A DNA stretch of 64,000 bases. Origin: an uncultured Bacteroidales bacterium (GTDB lineage Bacteria > Bacteroidota > Bacteroidia > Bacteroidales > Bacteroidaceae). The stretch is taken from the NCBI GenBank assembly GCA_902788315.1, contig CADAJS010000008.1, positions 1 through 64,000 of the forward strand, given 5' to 3'. The translations under genes were made by a program, and so were the position numbers. Below are positions 41,860-51,319 of the stretch, piece by piece. How positions within the stretch are numbered: the first letter of the stretch is position 1; each line of letters begins with the position of its first letter. The notes below the pieces were generated by a model. The model was not told the origin of the DNA, searched no databases, and saw only the letters and a program-made list of their open reading frames with translations.

Positions 41860-43380
41860 ATGGCAAAGAAAGCTCTGCTGATGATCCTCGACGGATGGGG
41901 CATCGGCAACCACGGTAAAGGCGACGTAATCTTCAACACTCCCACTCCCTACATGGATATGCTACAGAGCACCTATCCCTGCTCTCAGCTCCTCGCATGC
42001 GGCGAGAATGTGGGACTGCCCGACGGACAGATGGGCAACTCGGAGGTGGGTCACCTCAACATCGGTGCCGGACGTATTGTGTATCAGGACCTGGTGAAGA
42101 TCAACCGCGCCTGTGCCGATGGCAGCATCATGAAGAACCCCGAAGTGGTGTCGGCATACGAGTATGCCAAGGTAAACGGCAAGAATGTCCACCTGATGGG
42201 ACTGACCAGCAACGGCGGCGTACACAGCAGCCTCGAGCACCTCTTCAAGCTGATAGAAATCTCTGGCGAGTATGGCATCGCCCATACCTATGTCCACTGC
42301 TTCATGGACGGTCGCGACACGGACCCCAAGAGTGGCAAGGGATTCATCCAGCAGGTGACCGACAAGTGTGCCCAGGTGCCGGGCGCTGCCATAGCCAGCA
42401 TCGTGGGCCGCTTCTATGCCATGGACCGCGACAAGCGCTGGGAGCGCGTCAAGATAGCTTACGACCTGCTTATCAGCGGCGAGGGACATCAGGCTACAGA
42501 CATGGTGGAGGCCATGCAGGAAAGCTATGACGAGGGCGTGACCGACGAGTTCGTGAAGCCCATCAACAACTCGGCTATCGACGGTACCATCAAGGAAGGC
42601 GACGTGGTCATTTTCTTCAACTACCGCAATGACCGTGCCAAGGAACTGACCATCGTGCTCACCCAGCAGGATATGCCCGAGCAGGGAATGCACACGATTC
42701 CCGGCCTGCAATATTACTGCATGACGCCGTACGACGCCTCGTTTACGGGTGTGCACATCCTCTTCCCGAAGGAGAACGTAATGAACACTCTGGGCGAGTA
42801 CCTCAGCGCACGCGGCCTCAAGCAACTGCACACTGCCGAGACGGAGAAGTATGCCCACGTGACTTTCTTCTTCAACGGCGGCCGTGAGATGCCTTACGAG
42901 GGCGAGGATCGCATCCTGGTGGCCAGCCCCAAGGTGGCCACTTACGACCTGCAGCCCGAGATGAGTGCCTTCCTGGTGAAGGACAAGCTGGTGGCAGCCA
43001 TCCGCGAGGACAAGTATGACTTCATCGTGGTGAACTTTGCCAATGGCGACATGGTGGGACACACTGGCGTCTATGAAGCCATCGAAAAGGCTGTGGTGGC
43101 CGTGGACAGCTGTGTACACGACGTGGTGGAGGCCGCCAAGAGCGTGGGCTATGAAACCCTCATCATTGCCGACCATGGCAATGCCGACAATGCCCTGAAT
43201 CCCGACGGTACGCCGAATACGGCCCACTCGCTGAATCCCGTCCCCTTCATCTACGTGACCGAGAACCGCAATGCACGGGTGGAGAACGGTGTCCTGGCCG
43301 ATGTGGCCCCCAGCATCCTGCATATCATGGGACTGGAGCAGCCGGCTGAAATGACGGGCAAGTGTCTGATCAGTGAATGA
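41860..43380 (+). CDS. gpmI: 2,3-bisphosphoglycerate-independent phosphoglycerate mutase
   Basis: The 506-residue enzyme has the alkaline-phosphatase-superfamily metal sites: D11 (LILDGWG), the phosphoserine S61 ([15 protein letters not shown]), [22 protein letters not shown] and [11 protein letters not shown]. It interconverts 3- and 2-phosphoglycerate in glycolysis using two Mn ions. Full length for the family. It has its own strong cassette promoter and is followed by ung 12 bp later. Confidence 0.96.
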   Translation: MAKKALLMILDGWGIGNHGKGDVIFNTPTPYMDMLQSTYPCSQLLACGENVGLPDGQMGNSEVGHLNIGAGRIVYQDLVKINRACADGSIMKNPEVVSAYEYAKVNGKNVHLMGLTSNGGVHSSLEHLFKLIEISGEYGIAHTYVHCFMDGRDTDPKSGKGFIQQVTDKCAQVPGAAIASIVGRFYAMDRDKRWERVKIAYDLLISGEGHQATDMVEAMQESYDEGVTDEFVKPINNSAIDGTIKEGDVVIFFNYRNDRAKELTIVLTQQDMPEQGMHTIPGLQYYCMTPYDASFTGVHILFPKENVMNTLGEYLSARGLKQLHTAETEKYAHVTFFFNGGREMPYEGEDRILVASPKVATYDLQPEMSAFLVKDKLVAAIREDKYDFIVVNFANGDMVGHTGVYEAIEKAVVAVDSCVHDVVEAAKSVGYETLIIADHGNADNALNPDGTPNTAHSLNPVPFIYVTENRNARVENGVLADVAPSILHIMGLEQPAEMTGKCLISE

Positions 43381-43392
43381 TAGCCACGTCCG

Positions 43393-44055
43393 ATGAACGT
43401 ACGTATTGAAGAGAACTGGGGGAGGCGGCTCCAGGGCGAGTTCGACCAGCCTTACTTCGCTCAACTGGTCGGTTTCGTCCGGCAGGAGTACAGTCAGGGG
43501 ACGTGCTATCCCCCTGGCTCCCTTATCTTCAATGCGTTCAATCAGACTCCCTTTGAGCAAGTGCGTGTGGTCATCCTGGGGCAGGATCCTTATCATGGTC
43601 CTGGGCAGGCACATGGCTTGTGCTTCTCGGTAAACGACGGAGTGCAGTTTCCCCCTTCGCTCCAGAATATCTTCAAGGAGATTGAGGCTGAGACGGGCTC
43701 GCCTGTCCCCGCGAGCGGTAATCTCACACGCTGGGCCCGGCAAGGCGTGTTTCTGCTGAACACATGCCTCAGCGTACGTGCACATCAGGCGTTCAGCCAC
43801 AGTGGTCATGGTTGGGAGACGTTTACCGATGCCGTCATCCGTCTGCTCTCCGCAGAGCGGGAGCATCTTGTCTTCTTGCTCTGGGGAGCGCCGGCTGGCA
43901 AGAAAGCGGCGCTCATCGACCGCAGCCGGCATCTCGTCCTGCAGAGTGCTCACCCGAGCCCCCTGAGTGCCTATCGTGGTTTCTTCGGCAACAATCACTT
44001 CAACCTTTGTAACCAGTATCTCACGCAGCATGGCTTCGAACCCATCACTTGGTAG
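43393..44055 (+). CDS. ung: uracil-DNA glycosylase
   Basis: The 220-residue family 1 UDG has the water-activating D65 (VVILGQDPYHGPGQAHGL), the uracil pocket NTCLSVRAHQAFSHSGHGWE and the HPSPLSAYRGFFGNNHF loop. It removes uracil from DNA in base excision repair. It is close behind gpmI and one base before the DUF3109 gene, probably one transcript. Confidence 0.95.
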   Translation: MNVRIEENWGRRLQGEFDQPYFAQLVGFVRQEYSQGTCYPPGSLIFNAFNQTPFEQVRVVILGQDPYHGPGQAHGLCFSVNDGVQFPPSLQNIFKEIEAETGSPVPASGNLTRWARQGVFLLNTCLSVRAHQAFSHSGHGWETFTDAVIRLLSAEREHLVFLLWGAPAGKKAALIDRSRHLVLQSAHPSPLSAYRGFFGNNHFNLCNQYLTQHGFEPITW

Positions 44056-44056
44056 C

Positions 44057-44650
44057 ATGCTCATGGTGGGCGATGTCGTGGTGCACACCGACATTCTGAC
44101 CGAGTGCTTCTGCTGCGACCTCTCGGCCTGCCACGGGCGTTGCTGTGTGGAAGGCGATGCCGGAGCACCCGTCACCCTGGACGAGATAGGCCGGATAGAG
44201 GAGTGCCTCGATGACGTATGGCCCCGGCTGACGGCACAGGCACAGAGCATCATCGACCGCCAGGGTGTGAGCTATGTGGACCGCGAGGGCGACCTCGTGA
44301 CGAGTATCGTGGGCGGCCGTGACTGTGTCTTTGTGGCCAGGGACGAGCAACATGGAGGCTGCAGTCTGTGTGCCCTCGAATGTCTCTTCCGTGAGGGGCG
44401 TACCCGCTGGAAGAAACCCATCAGCTGCTCGCTCTATCCCATTCGCGAGAAGCGGCTCGGAGCCTACACGGGTCTTTCCTATCATCGGTGGGATGTCTGC
44501 CGCGACGCAGTGCGTCTCGGCACGGAGCTGAAACTTCCCCTTTACCGTTTCCTGCGTGGGCCGCTCATCGAACGGTTCGGCGAGGCGTGGTACGAGGAAC
44601 TGGAGGCCACCGTCCGCGAAATGCAGGCCCAGGGACTGATTCCCGCCTGA
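44057..44650 (+). CDS. DUF3109 cysteine-rich protein
   Basis: The 197-residue protein is started at ATG 44057, one base after the ung stop; an in-frame ATG at 44030 inside ung is less likely. Conserved cysteines cluster in TECFCCDLSACHGRCC, GGRDCVF, GGCSLCALECLF and CSLYPIR, as in the YkgJ/DUF3109 family of putative metal-binding proteins. Function is unknown; Fe-S or zinc binding is inferred from the cysteine pattern. Last in the gpmI-ung run. Confidence 0.85.
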   Translation: MLMVGDVVVHTDILTECFCCDLSACHGRCCVEGDAGAPVTLDEIGRIEECLDDVWPRLTAQAQSIIDRQGVSYVDREGDLVTSIVGGRDCVFVARDEQHGGCSLCALECLFREGRTRWKKPISCSLYPIREKRLGAYTGLSYHRWDVCRDAVRLGTELKLPLYRFLRGPLIERFGEAWYEELEATVREMQAQGLIPA

Positions 44651-44676
44651 GACAATATAAAAAGTCTTCTTTTTTC

Positions 44677-44707
44677 TTTGCGGTGCTCCCGTTTATTTGT
44701 ACCTTTG
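44677..44707 (+). promoter_or_regulatory. cassette-type promoter for the 44.9-49.6 kb secreted cluster
   Basis: TTTG (44677-44680), 19 bp ending CTCCCGTTTATTTG, TACCTTTG (44700-44707). It heads a 160-nt leader before ATG 44867 that contains one possible 16-codon ORF but no clear fold. Confidence 0.75.
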
Positions 44708-44866
44708 CCGTGTCTTTCAGGTGTTTTATCCGTCTTTGGGTGTAATTCAGGTGGCGAGGATATTCTTGATATGCAAGGTTCCTGCGTCACGCGTGTTGCT
44801 CAGATTCTCAAGGCGGGATGAATATTTAGGAATTGTGGAATTAAGGTTGTTAGGTATTATCTTATA

Positions 44867-45421
44867 ATGAGACATTTTTTTGTTGTAACGATTCTATTCC
44901 TCAGTGGCCTGTCAGTCAGGGCCCAGGAAAAGGTGATGAACATCCAGAAGGCGGATGGGACAAGCACCCAGGTGCGCGTGGCCGACCTGAAACAGATAAA
45001 CTTCCTCACGGTGGATGAGGGCGGTCGGGGCCTGCTGGTGAAGACATTGGGCGGCGAGACGATTGCCGTGCTCTTCGAGGCAAATCCTGTGGTGACGGTT
45101 TCCAACGGCAAGCTGGTCGTGAAGCAGAGTGCGTCGGATGCCGTGGCGGTGGAGATAACGGACATCGCGGAGATTCTGTTCGGCGATGCATCTGGCTCGT
45201 CGGTCAGCGAACTGAAAGGCCCAGACTTCGTCTTGCAGAAGGGCGGTGCATTGCTTCGCGGTATCCCCAAGGGAACGAAGCCCCGAGTATATTCTCTCGA
45301 CGGACGCCAACTGCCCACCCCTGCTGTCCAGAACGGCGAACTGCGACTGACCCGAGAGACACTGGGCACGGGCATCTACATTGTGAAGGTAGGTACGCTC
45401 TCTACCAAGATACAGTTATAA
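44867..45421 (+). CDS. small secreted protein with sorting-type tail
   Basis: The 184-residue protein has a signal peptide (ends VRAQ), two copies of a short beta module (KADGTSTQVRVADLKQINFL and SNGKLVVKQSAS...ITDIAEILF), and a tail VYSLDGRQL...GTGIYIVKVGT typical of type A C-terminal signals. No enzymatic motif is visible. The same N-terminal module opens the next three genes, so this looks like a minimal member of a co-secreted set. It is 27 bp before the GxGYxYP gene. Confidence 0.7.
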   Translation: MRHFFVVTILFLSGLSVRAQEKVMNIQKADGTSTQVRVADLKQINFLTVDEGGRGLLVKTLGGETIAVLFEANPVVTVSNGKLVVKQSASDAVAVEITDIAEILFGDASGSSVSELKGPDFVLQKGGALLRGIPKGTKPRVYSLDGRQLPTPAVQNGELRLTRETLGTGIYIVKVGTLSTKIQL

Positions 45422-45448
45422 TCTTCCCATCTATCAGACTATTCCGAC

Positions 45449-47605
45449 ATGAAGAAAATATTTCTGCTGGCCATTGCCCTCATGGGAGCTGTGTCCGTCA
45501 CAGCCCAGCAATCCACTACGATGCTCACGAAGCTTGTCAATGGCGCAGTCGTGCGTACCGACGTGAGCGAAGTTGCGAAGATCACCTTTGCTGATACGGT
45601 GTACAACCTTAACAGTGCCGGCCTGCGCATACTCGAAGCCCATGATGTATGCTGGCCCGAAGACCGTCTTCTGCCCGTCTTCCCAGCTCCACTCGCCTCA
45701 GTGAGGACGCTGGATATGAACGCCGCAAAGCTCAGCGATGAAGAGCGTGTCATGTTCTGCACGTTGCAGGGAATCGTCAATCGCTCCCGCCCCCGCATCC
45801 TGCTCTATAACCACAACGAGGAACCCCAGAGCACCTGGCCCACGGCTCACGGTCTCAGGACCATTGTCATCTCCTCGTCTGCACCTTATAATCTGGTGAA
45901 GCTGTACAAGGATGAAATCAAAGGCCTGGTCCTCTACAGCAACGAGCGTAGCAACCATTACTCCAACCTTGCTGTCACCGTCGCCGGACTGGATCGCCTG
46001 CTCCCCGTGACTGCTGAGATACGCGACAAGCTGGTGGCCAATGGCATGGACTTTCCTGTTGTGGAAGACCTTACGCAGCTCACATATTCCAACGCAGTGG
46101 GCGTCTATACATACCTCTATAACAACTACTGGAGCCGCTGCAGCCATCGACTGCTCATCAGCGAACGCCCCAACATACCCTACGTGCACGACATCGGTGC
46201 CGCCTGCGGCTCGGCCTGTGTCTGGCTCGACCCTCGCACCACAAACGAACGTGCCCTGCTCGACAAGATGCTCAGGGACATGACACCCGGCCGCGACATC
46301 GTTCTGGGATGGTATCCCGAGGAACGCTCTGGCGTGGGCGAAGCCACCAAGTACGGCCTCTCGACCGTGCCGGCCGACTTTTTCGAGAATGCCACAGTCT
46401 ATACAGCTGTCAACAATCCCGTCAAGATATCCCCTGTGCCCAAGCGTCCGAAGCTGGAGAACAAGGTGTATGCAGCCGTCTATATCAGCGATGGTGACAA
46501 TATTCAGTACTGCCAGCACGCTATGGCTAAAATCTTCGAGCAGGGTGCCCGCGGCAAGATGGCCCTGAACTGGACCATCAGTCCGGCCTTGGCCGACATC
46601 GCGCCCATGATGCTGAACTACTATTACCGAAAGGCTACGACCAACGACTGCTTCGTCAGCGGTCCCTCGGGCGTGGGCTATGCGATGCCATTCAATGGGC
46701 TGGGCAGCGGTAGCGGAGAATACTACTTGTCGAGTGGTCCGAAGCTTATTCCTTATATCAAACTCACCCAACGCTGTATCGAGAAGAGCGGCCTGCGAGT
46801 CATCACTATCTGGGACAATCTTAGCGCGACTCAGCGCAAAGCTTTTGCCGACAATTGTCCCTACCTCTACGGACTTACCATCAACGACTATGAAAGGCAG
46901 TCAGGCAGATTGGCCTACGCGGTGCAGTCCGGTTGGCTGCCCATCGCACCTCAGTATCCTTGCTATCGCGGCAGCGTGGACGAGATGGCTGAGTTCTTCA
47001 ACCGCGACATCAAGAACTTTAAGGGTTCGGCACCGATGTTCGTCACCGGGCAGGCCGACGTCTGGAACCTGGGTCCCGACAAACTCGTCGCCCTGAAAGA
47101 CAAGCTCGACGCGCTCTCGCCAGGCAATGTCAGCATCGTCCGTGCCGACCACTGGTTCAGTTACTACAACGAGGCACGCCACCTGCCGTTCAACATCACC
47201 CTGCTGCAGGATATGGAGATCACTTCGTCTCCGACTAAAACAAATGTCAAGTATGCAGCCGACGGATCACCCTCGGAGGGATATATATGGATATCCAAGA
47301 CCTCCGATGGAGAAGGCTGGGTACAGCTGGACTTCAAGGAGCCCTTCCAGATCAGCCGCTACGTGGTGCGCCATGCTGAGGCTGCCGGACTGGATCCTGA
47401 ACTCAACAGCCGCGCCTTTGTGGTCGAGACGAGTCTCGACGGCGAGACCTGGACCACGGTAGGTACTCACACGGACAACCTTTCGCCTGTGACCGATGTT
47501 ACCATTACTCCCGTCGAGGCACGATATGTGCGAGTGAGTGTTACCCACGGAGGGACCGACGGCTATGTGCGTATCGCCGACATCGAGGTTTACGGCGCTC
47601 ATTAG
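45449..47605 (+). CDS. secreted GxGYxYP-family putative glycosidase with discoidin-like domain
   Basis: The 718-residue protein has a signal peptide, the short VNGAVVRTDVSEVAKITF module (about 30-50), then the GxGYxYP putative glycoside hydrolase region: N-terminal part about 60-320 and the signature GPSGVGYAMP at about 405-414 in the C-terminal part, preceded by AAVYISDGDNIQY. Residues about 590-718 match an F5/8C (CBM32-like) sandwich. No sorting tail is present. Activity of the family is not established to my knowledge; carbohydrate binding is inferred from the C-terminal domain. Confidence 0.82.
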   Translation: MKKIFLLAIALMGAVSVTAQQSTTMLTKLVNGAVVRTDVSEVAKITFADTVYNLNSAGLRILEAHDVCWPEDRLLPVFPAPLASVRTLDMNAAKLSDEERVMFCTLQGIVNRSRPRILLYNHNEEPQSTWPTAHGLRTIVISSSAPYNLVKLYKDEIKGLVLYSNERSNHYSNLAVTVAGLDRLLPVTAEIRDKLVANGMDFPVVEDLTQLTYSNAVGVYTYLYNNYWSRCSHRLLISERPNIPYVHDIGAACGSACVWLDPRTTNERALLDKMLRDMTPGRDIVLGWYPEERSGVGEATKYGLSTVPADFFENATVYTAVNNPVKISPVPKRPKLENKVYAAVYISDGDNIQYCQHAMAKIFEQGARGKMALNWTISPALADIAPMMLNYYYRKATTNDCFVSGPSGVGYAMPFNGLGSGSGEYYLSSGPKLIPYIKLTQRCIEKSGLRVITIWDNLSATQRKAFADNCPYLYGLTINDYERQSGRLAYAVQSGWLPIAPQYPCYRGSVDEMAEFFNRDIKNFKGSAPMFVTGQADVWNLGPDKLVALKDKLDALSPGNVSIVRADHWFSYYNEARHLPFNITLLQDMEITSSPTKTNVKYAADGSPSEGYIWISKTSDGEGWVQLDFKEPFQISRYVVRHAEAAGLDPELNSRAFVVETSLDGETWTTVGTHTDNLSPVTDVTITPVEARYVRVSVTHGGTDGYVRIADIEVYGAH

Positions 47606-47636
47606 TGTCTGCCTAAAAAGATTTTACACGCTATGC

Positions 47637-47667
47637 CTTGTTTATAGGAGAAAAACGTATATCTTTG
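47637..47667 (+). promoter_or_regulatory. promoter of the calpain-like gene
   Basis: CTTG (47637-47640), 19 bp, TATCTTTG (47660-47667). A 20-codon ORF (47672-47734) begins just after and overlaps the next start in another frame. Confidence 0.6.
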
Positions 47668-47723
47668 TGGCATGAAACAAGAGATGGTGGAAAAAGGAAC
47701 GTATAATCATTCAAAAAAGAGAA

Positions 47724-49211
47724 ATGAAGAATAAACTACTCATGAGCATTGCCTTGCTGGCAATCTGCACGTTGCAACTTGGTGCCCAGGGCCTTGTGGT
47801 ACATCAGACCGACGGAAAAGTCGTCGTCATCCCCTCTGCGAAGGTGGAGAGCATTACTACCGTTACCGAGGAGAATACGCTCATCTTCGGCACCTGGTAC
47901 CTGGGATATTACAAGAACGGCACCAGTGTCACTCACTATGACGGCACTGAGTACATGACCTTTGCCGGCACGGAACTCTTCTGGGGAGGCAGGAAGGCAG
48001 ACAAGGTGGACACATACTCGCTGCGCTTCTTCCCGAAGAACAATTATTTCATTGCCATGGGACGCAATGGCACGACGGGCACTCTGCGCTGGATGATTAC
48101 GCGCAACACCGAGAAAATGCTCATCCTGCAGGACGGCACGTCCTACCGCTATTTCTTCCCCACACAGGCAGAGGCAGCCAATTCACGTGTAGAGCTCGAC
48201 CCGCCGTCGCACAAGGAGACCGCGAACATCTCTACCATATTGAAGTATGCCTCGGGCAAGTCCAACTCTACGATTACGCCGATGGGCAAACACTTCGAGG
48301 GAAAGCATCAGACCACGGATGCCGACCGCACCTGGCTGGCCAATGCCGCCAACGAACCCGACGCTGTGGCTGGACTGACACGCTGGGTGGCCAAGACGGT
48401 GAAACTCTATCCCTATACCAATCCGGTGCCGGCCGATGTGAACCAGCACGCCATCGGCGACTGCTGTGCCTGTGCTGTCTTTGCCTCCATGTCCTACCTC
48501 TACCCCGAGTTCATCAAGCAGATTATCAAGAACAACGGGAACAATACCTACACCGTGACCATGTACGACCCGCAGGGCAATCCCGTAGAGGTCTGCGTCA
48601 GCAACAAGATTCTCTGCGATGCCAACGGCAACATCGGGCAGGTGACTGGCAAGAACAATGCCGTCACATGGGCTACTATCCTGGAAAAGGCGATGATGAA
48701 GTATATGAAGATCTATCAGACCAACGGAATCGAGGGTATCGGTACCGAGCATGTAGCACCGCTCTTTACGGGCTGCGGCGACAGCTTTGCCTTCTCGCCC
48801 AACTCGCTGTACACCTCCGAGCTGAAACTGGCCATCGAACACTGCCTGGGCGAGGGCATGATCTGCGTGGGAGGCTTCAATGTGGGCGATATCCCTTGCG
48901 GAGTGCTCAAGACGGTCACCGGCCATGCCTTCACCTACATGCTTTCGGACAGGGACGACGTCATCTTCTACATGCGTAATCCCTGGGGCGTCGAGTCGGT
49001 GGACGGCTTGCTGGCCATTCCCGATGAGCGTACCACCGTGCAGACCATTGATGCTCGCATCGTCTATCCGGGTGCTGCCGCTCCCTACCTGCGCTCCGAC
49101 CTGTCGCCCTACACGCCGCCTGCATTCATCCGCCGTGCTGACGACTTGGGTGTATCGCCGCGACTGCTGAACCGTATTGTCAACGAATCTAACATGCACG
49201 AACTATGGTAA
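47724..49211 (+). CDS. secreted calpain-like (C2) cysteine protease
   Basis: The 495-residue protein has a signal peptide (ends LGAQ) and the VHQTDGKVVVIPSAKVESIT module. The rest has calpain-type catalytic signatures: the Cys box IGDCCACAVFAS (C247), the His in TGHAFTYML (H401) and the Asn in YMRNPWGVE (N419), which correspond to the GDCW, GHAY and RNPWG boxes of calpains. The usual Trp after the catalytic Cys is replaced by Cys. Bacterial calpain homologues such as Tpr of Porphyromonas are secreted or cell-surface proteases. It overlaps the next gene by 7 bp. Confidence 0.8.
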   Translation: MKNKLLMSIALLAICTLQLGAQGLVVHQTDGKVVVIPSAKVESITTVTEENTLIFGTWYLGYYKNGTSVTHYDGTEYMTFAGTELFWGGRKADKVDTYSLRFFPKNNYFIAMGRNGTTGTLRWMITRNTEKMLILQDGTSYRYFFPTQAEAANSRVELDPPSHKETANISTILKYASGKSNSTITPMGKHFEGKHQTTDADRTWLANAANEPDAVAGLTRWVAKTVKLYPYTNPVPADVNQHAIGDCCACAVFASMSYLYPEFIKQIIKNNGNNTYTVTMYDPQGNPVEVCVSNKILCDANGNIGQVTGKNNAVTWATILEKAMMKYMKIYQTNGIEGIGTEHVAPLFTGCGDSFAFSPNSLYTSELKLAIEHCLGEGMICVGGFNVGDIPCGVLKTVTGHAFTYMLSDRDDVIFYMRNPWGVESVDGLLAIPDERTTVQTIDARIVYPGAAAPYLRSDLSPYTPPAFIRRADDLGVSPRLLNRIVNESNMHELW

Positions 49212-49618
49212 GGAATCTCATGATGGCAATCCTGCTGTGCCTCGGTCTCAGTGCCCGGGCACAGCAGCAGCTGAATATCTATACGACCACCAGCGGTGTG
49301 GTGGTGTTCACCTTTGCCCAAGATCCCAAGGTGACATTCCCCACGGGCGAAACACTGGCAGTGACCAGTGACTCGCTCACCGTGGAGTTCCCCTTCAGCG
49401 AGATAGAGAAGATCACGATGGAGGACGGCGTGACCCGTGTGGAGCAGCTCCTTGTGAAGGACGGAGAGGGCGATGTCGCCATTTACGACCTGCAGGGTCG
49501 CCAGGTGTTACGCCTTGCTGCCCGCAGAGAGGGCACACGGGTGGACCTCTCCGTACTTCCCGCCGGCACCTATGTGGTGAAGGACGGTCGCCGCTCGTAT
49601 AAGGTGATGAAACGTTAG
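49205..49618 (+). CDS. small secreted protein with duplicated module and sorting-type tail
   Basis: The 137-residue protein starts inside the end of the protease gene. After the signal peptide (ends SARAQ) come two beta modules (TTTSGVVVFTFAQDPKVTFP and TSDSLTVEFPFSEIEKITM) and a tail IYDLQGRQVLRL...LPAGTYVVKDGRRSYKVMK. It resembles the protein at 44867 in layout. Coupling to the protease suggests a chaperone, anchor or inhibitor role, but nothing in the sequence proves one. Confidence 0.7.
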   Translation: MVRNLMMAILLCLGLSARAQQQLNIYTTTSGVVVFTFAQDPKVTFPTGETLAVTSDSLTVEFPFSEIEKITMEDGVTRVEQLLVKDGEGDVAIYDLQGRQVLRLAARREGTRVDLSVLPAGTYVVKDGRRSYKVMKR

Positions 49619-49666
49619 GAGATAAGAAAAGTTTGCCGCGTCATCGGGTATTTGGAAATATTTCGC

Positions 49667-49674
49667 TACCTTTG
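49667..49674 (+). promoter_or_regulatory. alkaline phosphatase -7 box
   Basis: TACCTTTG (then CAGG), 32 bp before ATG 49707; no good -33 element is seen. Confidence 0.6.
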
Positions 49675-49706
49675 CAGGAAAATTCATTAGATTACAGTAT
49701 TTTCCT

Positions 49707-51128
49707 ATGATGAAACGTTTCTTTTCTATCGTGAGCCTGCTTTGTGTGGCTCTCTGTGTGATGGCCGAAGGCCGTGCAAAGTATGTATTCTTTTTTATCG
49801 GTGACGGCATGGGTGTCAACCAGGTGTACACAGCTGAAACATATCTGGCTGCCGTCGAGGGCCGTATCGGCATCAAGGAATTGTGCTTCCCCAGTTTCCC
49901 CTATTCGGCCTATGTTACCACATACAGCGCCACGAACGGCATCACCGATTCGTCGGCTGCCGGTACGGCATTGGCCTGCGGACATAAGACGAAGAATGGC
50001 GCAGAGGGCGTGCTGAAGGATTTGGTGACCCCCATTACGAGCATCGCCGACTGGGCGCATGCCTCGGGTGCTGCTGTGGGCATTGCCACCAGCGTCACCG
50101 TGGACCATGCCACTCCGGCCGCGTTCTACGCCCATGTGGCCAGTCGCAGCATGAACTATGAGATTGGTACGCAGCTGACGAAGAGCGAGTTCGACTTCTT
50201 CGCCGGATCCGACTTCTCGAAGCCCAACAACCCGACCGAGGGTGGCCCCGACCTCTACCAGCAGGCCAAAGACAACGGCTTCACTATCGCACGCGGCTAC
50301 AAAGACTATCAGAAGAAGAACAAGAAGTCGCAGAAGATGATTCTGCTGCAGCCCGAAGAGGCCAGCAAACGCGACCGTGGAAGCATCCCCTACGCCATCG
50401 ACCGCACGAAGGATGATCTCTCGCTCTGCGACATCACGCGCGCGGGCATTCATTATCTAATGTCGAAGCAGGGTCAGAAGGATGGCTTCTTCTTCATGAT
50501 CGAGGGAGGAAAGATTGACTACGTCGACCACTCGAACGAACTCACCTTCATCTCTGAGCTCATCGACATGGACGATGCCGTGAAGGTGGCTTATGAGTTC
50601 TACCAGCAACACCCCGACGAGACGCTTATCGTCGTGACGGCCGACCATGACACGGGCGGTATCGTCCCCGGTCGCGGATCGTACAACCTGCACCTTGACG
50701 TCGTAGCCCACCAGCGCATGAGCATCGGCAAGCTGGGTCGCGAACTCCATGCACTCCACGAGAAGCATGGCGACAAATATAATTGGGATCTCGTCAAGGT
50801 TTTCCTTGCTGAAAACTTCGGCTTCTGGGACAAAGTGCCCGTCAACGAGGAGCAGACGAAGCGCATCGAAAATGCATTCAACAACATTATGGCCGGCAAG
50901 GGACAGGACACGCAAAGTCTCTATCAGCGAGACAACGAGCTGGCACAGACCGTGAAGACCGTCATTAACGAGTGCGCCCGCATCGGTTGGGGTACGGGAA
51001 GCCATACAAACAGCTACGTGCCCTGCTTTGCCGTCGGTGTTGGTGCCGATGGTATTCATGGCCGTATCGACAATACAGATATTCCCAAGATTATGACCCG
51101 CGCAGCCGGCTGGCCCATCACCGAGTAA
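49707..51128 (+). CDS. exported alkaline phosphatase
   Basis: The 473-residue protein has a signal peptide (ends CVMA) and the alkaline phosphatase fold: IGDGMG for metal binding, TDSSAAGTA with nucleophile S82, ATSVTVDHATPAAFYAH, FFMIEGGKIDYVDHSN and VTADHDTGG. It hydrolyses phosphomonoesters in the periplasm. It is of the PhoA family but with a different C-terminal region (IGWGTGSHTNSYVPCFAVGVGA). Single gene with its own -7 box and terminator. Confidence 0.92.
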   Translation: MMKRFFSIVSLLCVALCVMAEGRAKYVFFFIGDGMGVNQVYTAETYLAAVEGRIGIKELCFPSFPYSAYVTTYSATNGITDSSAAGTALACGHKTKNGAEGVLKDLVTPITSIADWAHASGAAVGIATSVTVDHATPAAFYAHVASRSMNYEIGTQLTKSEFDFFAGSDFSKPNNPTEGGPDLYQQAKDNGFTIARGYKDYQKKNKKSQKMILLQPEEASKRDRGSIPYAIDRTKDDLSLCDITRAGIHYLMSKQGQKDGFFFMIEGGKIDYVDHSNELTFISELIDMDDAVKVAYEFYQQHPDETLIVVTADHDTGGIVPGRGSYNLHLDVVAHQRMSIGKLGRELHALHEKHGDKYNWDLVKVFLAENFGFWDKVPVNEEQTKRIENAFNNIMAGKGQDTQSLYQRDNELAQTVKTVINECARIGWGTGSHTNSYVPCFAVGVGADGIHGRIDNTDIPKIMTRAAGWPITE

Positions 51129-51178
51129 TGACACCGCCGGGCTTCGTATCGTATCGCGGCCCGCTCCGTATTCTTATC

Positions 51179-51205
51179 GAGGATGTGTCAGGCTGACACA
51201 TCCTC
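51179..51205 (+). terminator. alkaline phosphatase terminator
   Basis: A perfect 12-bp stem GAGGATGTGTCA/TGACACATCCTC around GGC, followed by TTCT. Beyond it (51206-51319) is a degenerate dyad GGAG-CACA-CTCC (51257-51268) like those of arrays A and D. Confidence 0.85.
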
Positions 51206-51319
51206 TTCTCGTATTCGGGGGGGGCGTCGGGTCGTGGTGCTGCATCGTGTCTCGACGGAGCACACTCCTTAGTATCGTGGGCGGTGTCTTTACAGTCCGT
51301 GTGGTACTCTGCGGCGGAT

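Noticed and set aside
41962..44253. A 763-codon minus-strand frame spanning gpmI, ung and part of the DUF3109 gene
   Set aside because: All three plus-strand genes are well supported; the antisense frame is a codon-bias shadow.
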